Positions 61,483 to 64,000 of a stretch of DNA of 64,000 bases are shown piece by piece. The notes under the pieces are model-generated. The model did not search any database and was not told where the DNA came from. It worked only from the letters and a program-made list of their open reading frames with translations. The DNA comes from Paenibacillus sp. MBLB1832 (GTDB lineage: Bacteria; Bacillota; Bacilli; Paenibacillales; NBRC-103111), in contig NZ_CP130319.1 in assembly GCF_032271945.1 (NCBI RefSeq), positions 4,669,001-4,733,000 on the forward strand, given 5' to 3'. Numbering within the stretch: position 1 is the stretch's first letter; every line of letters starts with the position of its first letter. The translations under genes were made by a program, and so were the position numbers.

Positions 61483-62010
61483 TTACTTTTGTGCAATGAT
61501 TTTCAACACTTGCTTAGCCTCGTCCATTTTGGGAGCATTCTGCGGAATGAAAGCGTAGAGACCTTTGCCCTCAAAACCTTGCTCCTTCATCCATTTGTTC
61601 CCTGCAAGCGGAATGCCGTACAAATGCTTCTGAGCTGCCTTGCCCTCTTCTTTGATTTCGATGACACCGTCTGGATAATCTGCTGGATTTATCACATCAT
61701 CAAGAGATACGAACCCCGCTTGGTTACTCAATCCCTTGAACTGCTCTTCGCCAAGGATGAAAATGCCATTCCCGCCAGCAGCAAGCTCCACAATCATTTT
61801 CTCTAGTGAAAAAATAGGTGATGTATTCAGCTTTACAGTAGGAATTTCGCCAACCTTTGATTTAAGAGAAACCTCCAGCTTCTGTGCCGCATCACTTGGG
61901 AAACCATTCGGCCCCATCATAAATACGGAAACATCTGCTTTAGGACCACCGCAAGCTGTCAGCGTCAGCATCATGCCGAGCATCACAACCAATAACCATT
62001 TCGCCTTCAT
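61483..62010 (-). CDS. Lipoprotein of unknown function
   Basis: 175 residues from the ATG at 62010 (GGAGGG about 11 bases ahead); the longer frame lacks a ribosome site. A signal peptide ends in LTAC (C20) and is followed by GGPKADVSVFMMGPNGFPSDAAQKLE. Segments such as EKMIVELAAGGNGIFILGEEQFKGL suggest a small alpha/beta domain of the kind seen in binding proteins. I do not recognise a named family. It precedes the cobalamin riboswitch on the same strand in map order but is transcribed away from it. Confidence 0.65.
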   Translation of the reverse strand: MKAKWLLVVMLGMMLTLTACGGPKADVSVFMMGPNGFPSDAAQKLEVSLKSKVGEIPTVKLNTSPIFSLEKMIVELAAGGNGIFILGEEQFKGLSNQAGFVSLDDVINPADYPDGVIEIKEEGKAAQKHLYGIPLAGNKWMKEQGFEGKGLYAFIPQNAPKMDEAKQVLKIIAQK

Positions 62011-62069
62011 ATACAGTAATTCCCTCCGTTGTACGCTCACGACCCGATAGTCGCCAGAAAAGCCGGTTT

Positions 62070-62336
62070 TCACCGACTTTTCTTTCCTGACGTCATATAT
62101 TCATTTATTTTCTGATCCAGCATTGTACTTAATTCAACGACTGCATCGGATGTCATTTCTCGACCTTCCATGACCATCTGTTCCATTTTGCGTCTTAACG
62201 TATGAATCTCTTCCTCGAGAATCGACAGGGTATTGGGCTTCTTGGCATTTTTGGATAACCAACGTTTGCCGAAATCTTGCTCGCGAATCTGAAACTGCTT
62301 TTGAAAGCTAGTTAGCTGATATTCCATAAAAGCCAT
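62070..62336 (-). CDS. Spo0E-family aspartyl-phosphate phosphatase
   Basis: 88 residues. The Spo0E core is visible at 40-80: EEEIHTLRRKMEQMV, then VVELSTMLDQKINEYM, which matches the LSxxLDxxIxxY signature. Such proteins dephosphorylate Spo0A and delay sporulation. The N-terminal 40 residues are an extra polar part. AAGGAGGG precedes the ATG with 8-base spacing. It lies 60 bases ahead of the lipoprotein gene and may be co-transcribed with it. Confidence 0.8.
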   Translation of the reverse strand: MAFMEYQLTSFQKQFQIREQDFGKRWLSKNAKKPNTLSILEEEIHTLRRKMEQMVMEGREMTSDAVVELSTMLDQKINEYMTSGKKSR

Positions 62337-62406
62337 GGGCTCATCCCTCCTTACTCTAAGAATACCAGTTTTTGTGTTCTATGAACATATCATTTTAGAA
62401 CGAATC

Positions 62407-63609
62407 TTATAATTTCCTTAAAAATTTTCCAATTCTTTCTAAGGCTTCGCTCAACTGTGAAACACTATAGGCGTAAGAGCAACGCAGGAAGCCCTCTCCA
62501 CCTAATCCGAACACATCACCAGGCACAGCAGCGACCTTGGCTTCAAACAGCAACCGCTGAGCGAATTCTTCCGAAGTTAACCCCGTTGCCACAATGCTTG
62601 GAAATGCGTAGAAAGCGCCTTGCGGTTCATGGCATTGGAGCCCGATCTCGCGAAATCCTTTGACGACAAGACGGCGCCGTTGATTGTAGGATTCGATCAT
62701 GCGATCCTTCTCTTCCAGCCCATTCGTCAATGCTTCATGAGCGGCCACTTGCCCCATAACAGGTGCACACATGACCGTGTATTGGTGAATTTTGGTCATC
62801 GCCGAGATCAGCTCCTGATGCCCACATGCGTATCCCATTCTCCAGCCCGTCATGGCAAAAGCTTTGGAGAAGCCGCTCACGAGAATGGTCCGATCCTTCA
62901 TGCCAGGAATAGCCGCGAAGCTCACATGCTTCTGACCGTAGGTCAGCTCTGCATAGATTTCATCAGAGATGACGATCAAGTCCTTCTCTTCGACGACTTT
63001 AGCAATCGGCAACCAATCTTCATAGCTCATAGTTCCGCCAGTCGGATTGCTCGGATAGCAAAGAATGAGCACTTTAGAGCGCGGTGTGATTGCATCGCGA
63101 AGCGCTTTCTCGGTGAGCTTGAACTGATCTTTTGCGAACGTTTCGATGCCCACAGGCACGCCGCCGCTGAGACTTGTGATCGGTGAGTACGAAATGTAGC
63201 ACGGCTCAGGGATCAAAATTTCATCCCCCGGTGTAATCAAGGAACGCAGCGCTAAATCGATCGCCTCGCTGCCGCCAACGGTGACTAGCACTTCATTCGA
63301 TGGTTCATATTTCACTTTGAAAGACGTATATAAATAATTCGCGATCGCTTCGCGAAGTTCTGGAATACCAGAGTTCGGTGTATATTTGGTTCTTCCGCGC
63401 TCCAAGGAATGCACAGCAGCTTCACGCACATGCCACGGGGTAGAGAAATCAGGCTCGCCTACACCAAGCGAAATAATATCATCCTTGCTGTTGTTAACCA
63501 GATCGAAAAACTTCCGAATACCCGAAGGCTTCATTTCGCGCACGGCAGGAGCGAGGTAATTTTGCATAGATTTGTTGCTCGGTTGAATCGTAGTTTCGTC
63601 CTTGATCAT
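62407..63609 (-). CDS. yugH: Class I/II aminotransferase, YugH/PatA-like
   Basis: 400 residues, fold-type I PLP enzyme. Motifs: ISLGVGEPDFSTPWHVREAA, RTKYTPNSGIPELREAIA, CYPSNPTGGTMSYEDW, the Schiff-base aspartate in VISDEIYAEL and the PLP lysine in VSGFSKAFAMTGWRMGYA. The pattern fits the aspartate/N-acetyl-diaminopimelate aminotransferase group. In B. subtilis yugH follows the Lrp-type gene yugG, as here, which supports the name by context. The substrate is not certain. Confidence 0.85.
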   Translation of the reverse strand: MIKDETTIQPSNKSMQNYLAPAVREMKPSGIRKFFDLVNNSKDDIISLGVGEPDFSTPWHVREAAVHSLERGRTKYTPNSGIPELREAIANYLYTSFKVKYEPSNEVLVTVGGSEAIDLALRSLITPGDEILIPEPCYISYSPITSLSGGVPVGIETFAKDQFKLTEKALRDAITPRSKVLILCYPSNPTGGTMSYEDWLPIAKVVEEKDLIVISDEIYAELTYGQKHVSFAAIPGMKDRTILVSGFSKAFAMTGWRMGYACGHQELISAMTKIHQYTVMCAPVMGQVAAHEALTNGLEEKDRMIESYNQRRRLVVKGFREIGLQCHEPQGAFYAFPSIVATGLTSEEFAQRLLFEAKVAAVPGDVFGLGGEGFLRCSYAYSVSQLSEALERIGKFLRKL

Positions 63610-63624
63610 GATGTTCCCTCTCCC

Positions 63625-64000
63625 TTACGGCGAAACAAGCATCCGGTGATCGTCTTCCTGATCCTCGAAAATAATGCCGTCTTGTTTGTATTTTTTCAAA
63701 ATGAAGTTCGTTTTCGTAGAAAGCACGCGATCGATCGGCGAAAGCTTATTCGAAACAAATGAAGCGACCTGCTTTAATGAGCTGCCTTCAATCTCAACAA
63801 GCAAATCGTAAGCGCCTGACATGAGATAAACCGATTTCACTTCTGGATATAAATAGATCCGTTCCGCAATCGCATCAAATCCGCGTCCGCGTTCCGGCGT
63901 AATTTGCACTTCAATTAGGGCGGTAACCTTCTCGTCATCCACTTTACTCCAGTTCACGACTGTCGCGTATTTGACGATGACCTTATCCGCTTCCATCTCG
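63625..64000 (-). CDS. yugG: Lrp/AsnC-family regulator (N-terminus off the right edge)
   Basis: The frame is open to the right edge. The visible 124 or so residues are the C-terminal ligand-binding (RAM) part: VTALIEVQITPERGRGFDAIAERIYLYPEVKSVYLMSGAYDLLVEIEG, then TNFILKKYKQDGIIFE. The helix-turn-helix expected in the first 50 residues lies outside the window. The gene ends 15 bases before the aminotransferase start, so they form an operon in which the regulator probably responds to an amino acid. Confidence 0.85.
   Translation of the reverse strand, partial: EMEADKVIVKYATVVNWSKVDDEKVTALIEVQITPERGRGFDAIAERIYLYPEVKSVYLMSGAYDLLVEIEGSSLKQVASFVSNKLSPIDRVLSTKTNFILKKYKQDGIIFEDQEDDHRMLVSP

Noticed and set aside
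62620-63186. 188-codon frame antisense to the yugH-like gene
   Set aside because: Shadow of a clear PLP enzyme on the other strand; its composition is rich in H, R and C, as expected of antisense reading.

Overview
The window reads as a chromosomal segment of a spore-forming Gram-positive of the Paenibacillus type (Firmicutes, Bacillales). The evidence is strong AGGAGG-like ribosome binding sites, sigma-A promoters, T-box and SAM-I leaders, sporulation genes (ytxC, a Spo0E-family phosphatase, a small spore-protein-like ORF) and a LiaFSR operon. Base composition is near 50 % GC, with two GC-rich patches. No rRNA, tRNA, phage, insertion sequence or CRISPR array was found. The genus call is inference from gene content and recalled family resemblance; no search was run.

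Layout. 1-8.65 kb, minus strand: a partial DUF2062 protein, ispH, an OmpR-type two-component system, an HtrA protease, a YugN-like protein and liaFSR. 8.7-13.3 kb: an ammonium transporter with a GlnR/TnrA-like site, a chemotaxis receptor and a 3D-domain protein. 13.4-18.2 kb: thrS with T-box, ytxC and mqnC. 18.3-23.2 kb: metA-metI-metC under a SAM-I riboswitch, then corA on the plus strand behind an unusual leader. 23.2-26.8 kb: tyrS with T-box, an HRDC protein and two small plus-strand genes. 26.9-31.3 kb: uxaE with a divergent AraC regulator, a 5'-3' exonuclease and an FMN reductase. 31.4-34.9 kb: a twin glycosyltransferase fusion. 35.0-44.3 kb: maltodextrin use (cytoplasmic neopullulanase, lipoprotein amylase, malEFG, divergent LacI regulator). 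44.4-50.2 kb: two DndB/DGQHR paralogues, an aminotransferase, an M50 protease and an ArsC-like protein. 50.2-61.5 kb: late cobalamin synthesis and B12 import behind a cobalamin riboswitch. 61.5-64 kb: a lipoprotein, a Spo0E-like protein and a yugH/yugG pair cut by the right edge.

How the genes fit. The metA-metI-metC operon takes homoserine to homocysteine and is controlled by SAM. The malEFG/amylase operon imports and trims maltodextrins; a LacI regulator and several near-palindromic operators lie between the divergent genes. Neopullulanase would finish degradation inside the cell. The cobalamin block joins BtuFCD uptake with CobT, CobU, CbiB, CobS, CobC, CobQ and the adenosyltransferase, so it covers cobyric acid formation, nucleotide-loop assembly and salvage; corrin-ring genes must lie elsewhere if present.

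Most unusual material. (i) Three intergenic loci (36.99-37.54, 44.87-44.97 and 56.92-57.00 kb) carry tandem units of 51-52 bp. Each is built around a 9-bp stem with a 5-nt loop. The stem sequences differ between loci but the geometry is the same. (ii) corA has a leader with a short ORF whose 3' end runs into a 14-bp hairpin just before the corA ribosome binding site. (iii) An orphan tandem pair of DndB-like DGQHR proteins has no dnd modification genes beside it. (iv) A roughly 160-bp element with perfect 11-bp inverted ends sits inside the cobalamin cluster. (v) Intrinsic-terminator hairpins occur in the leaders of the neopullulanase and HRDC genes.
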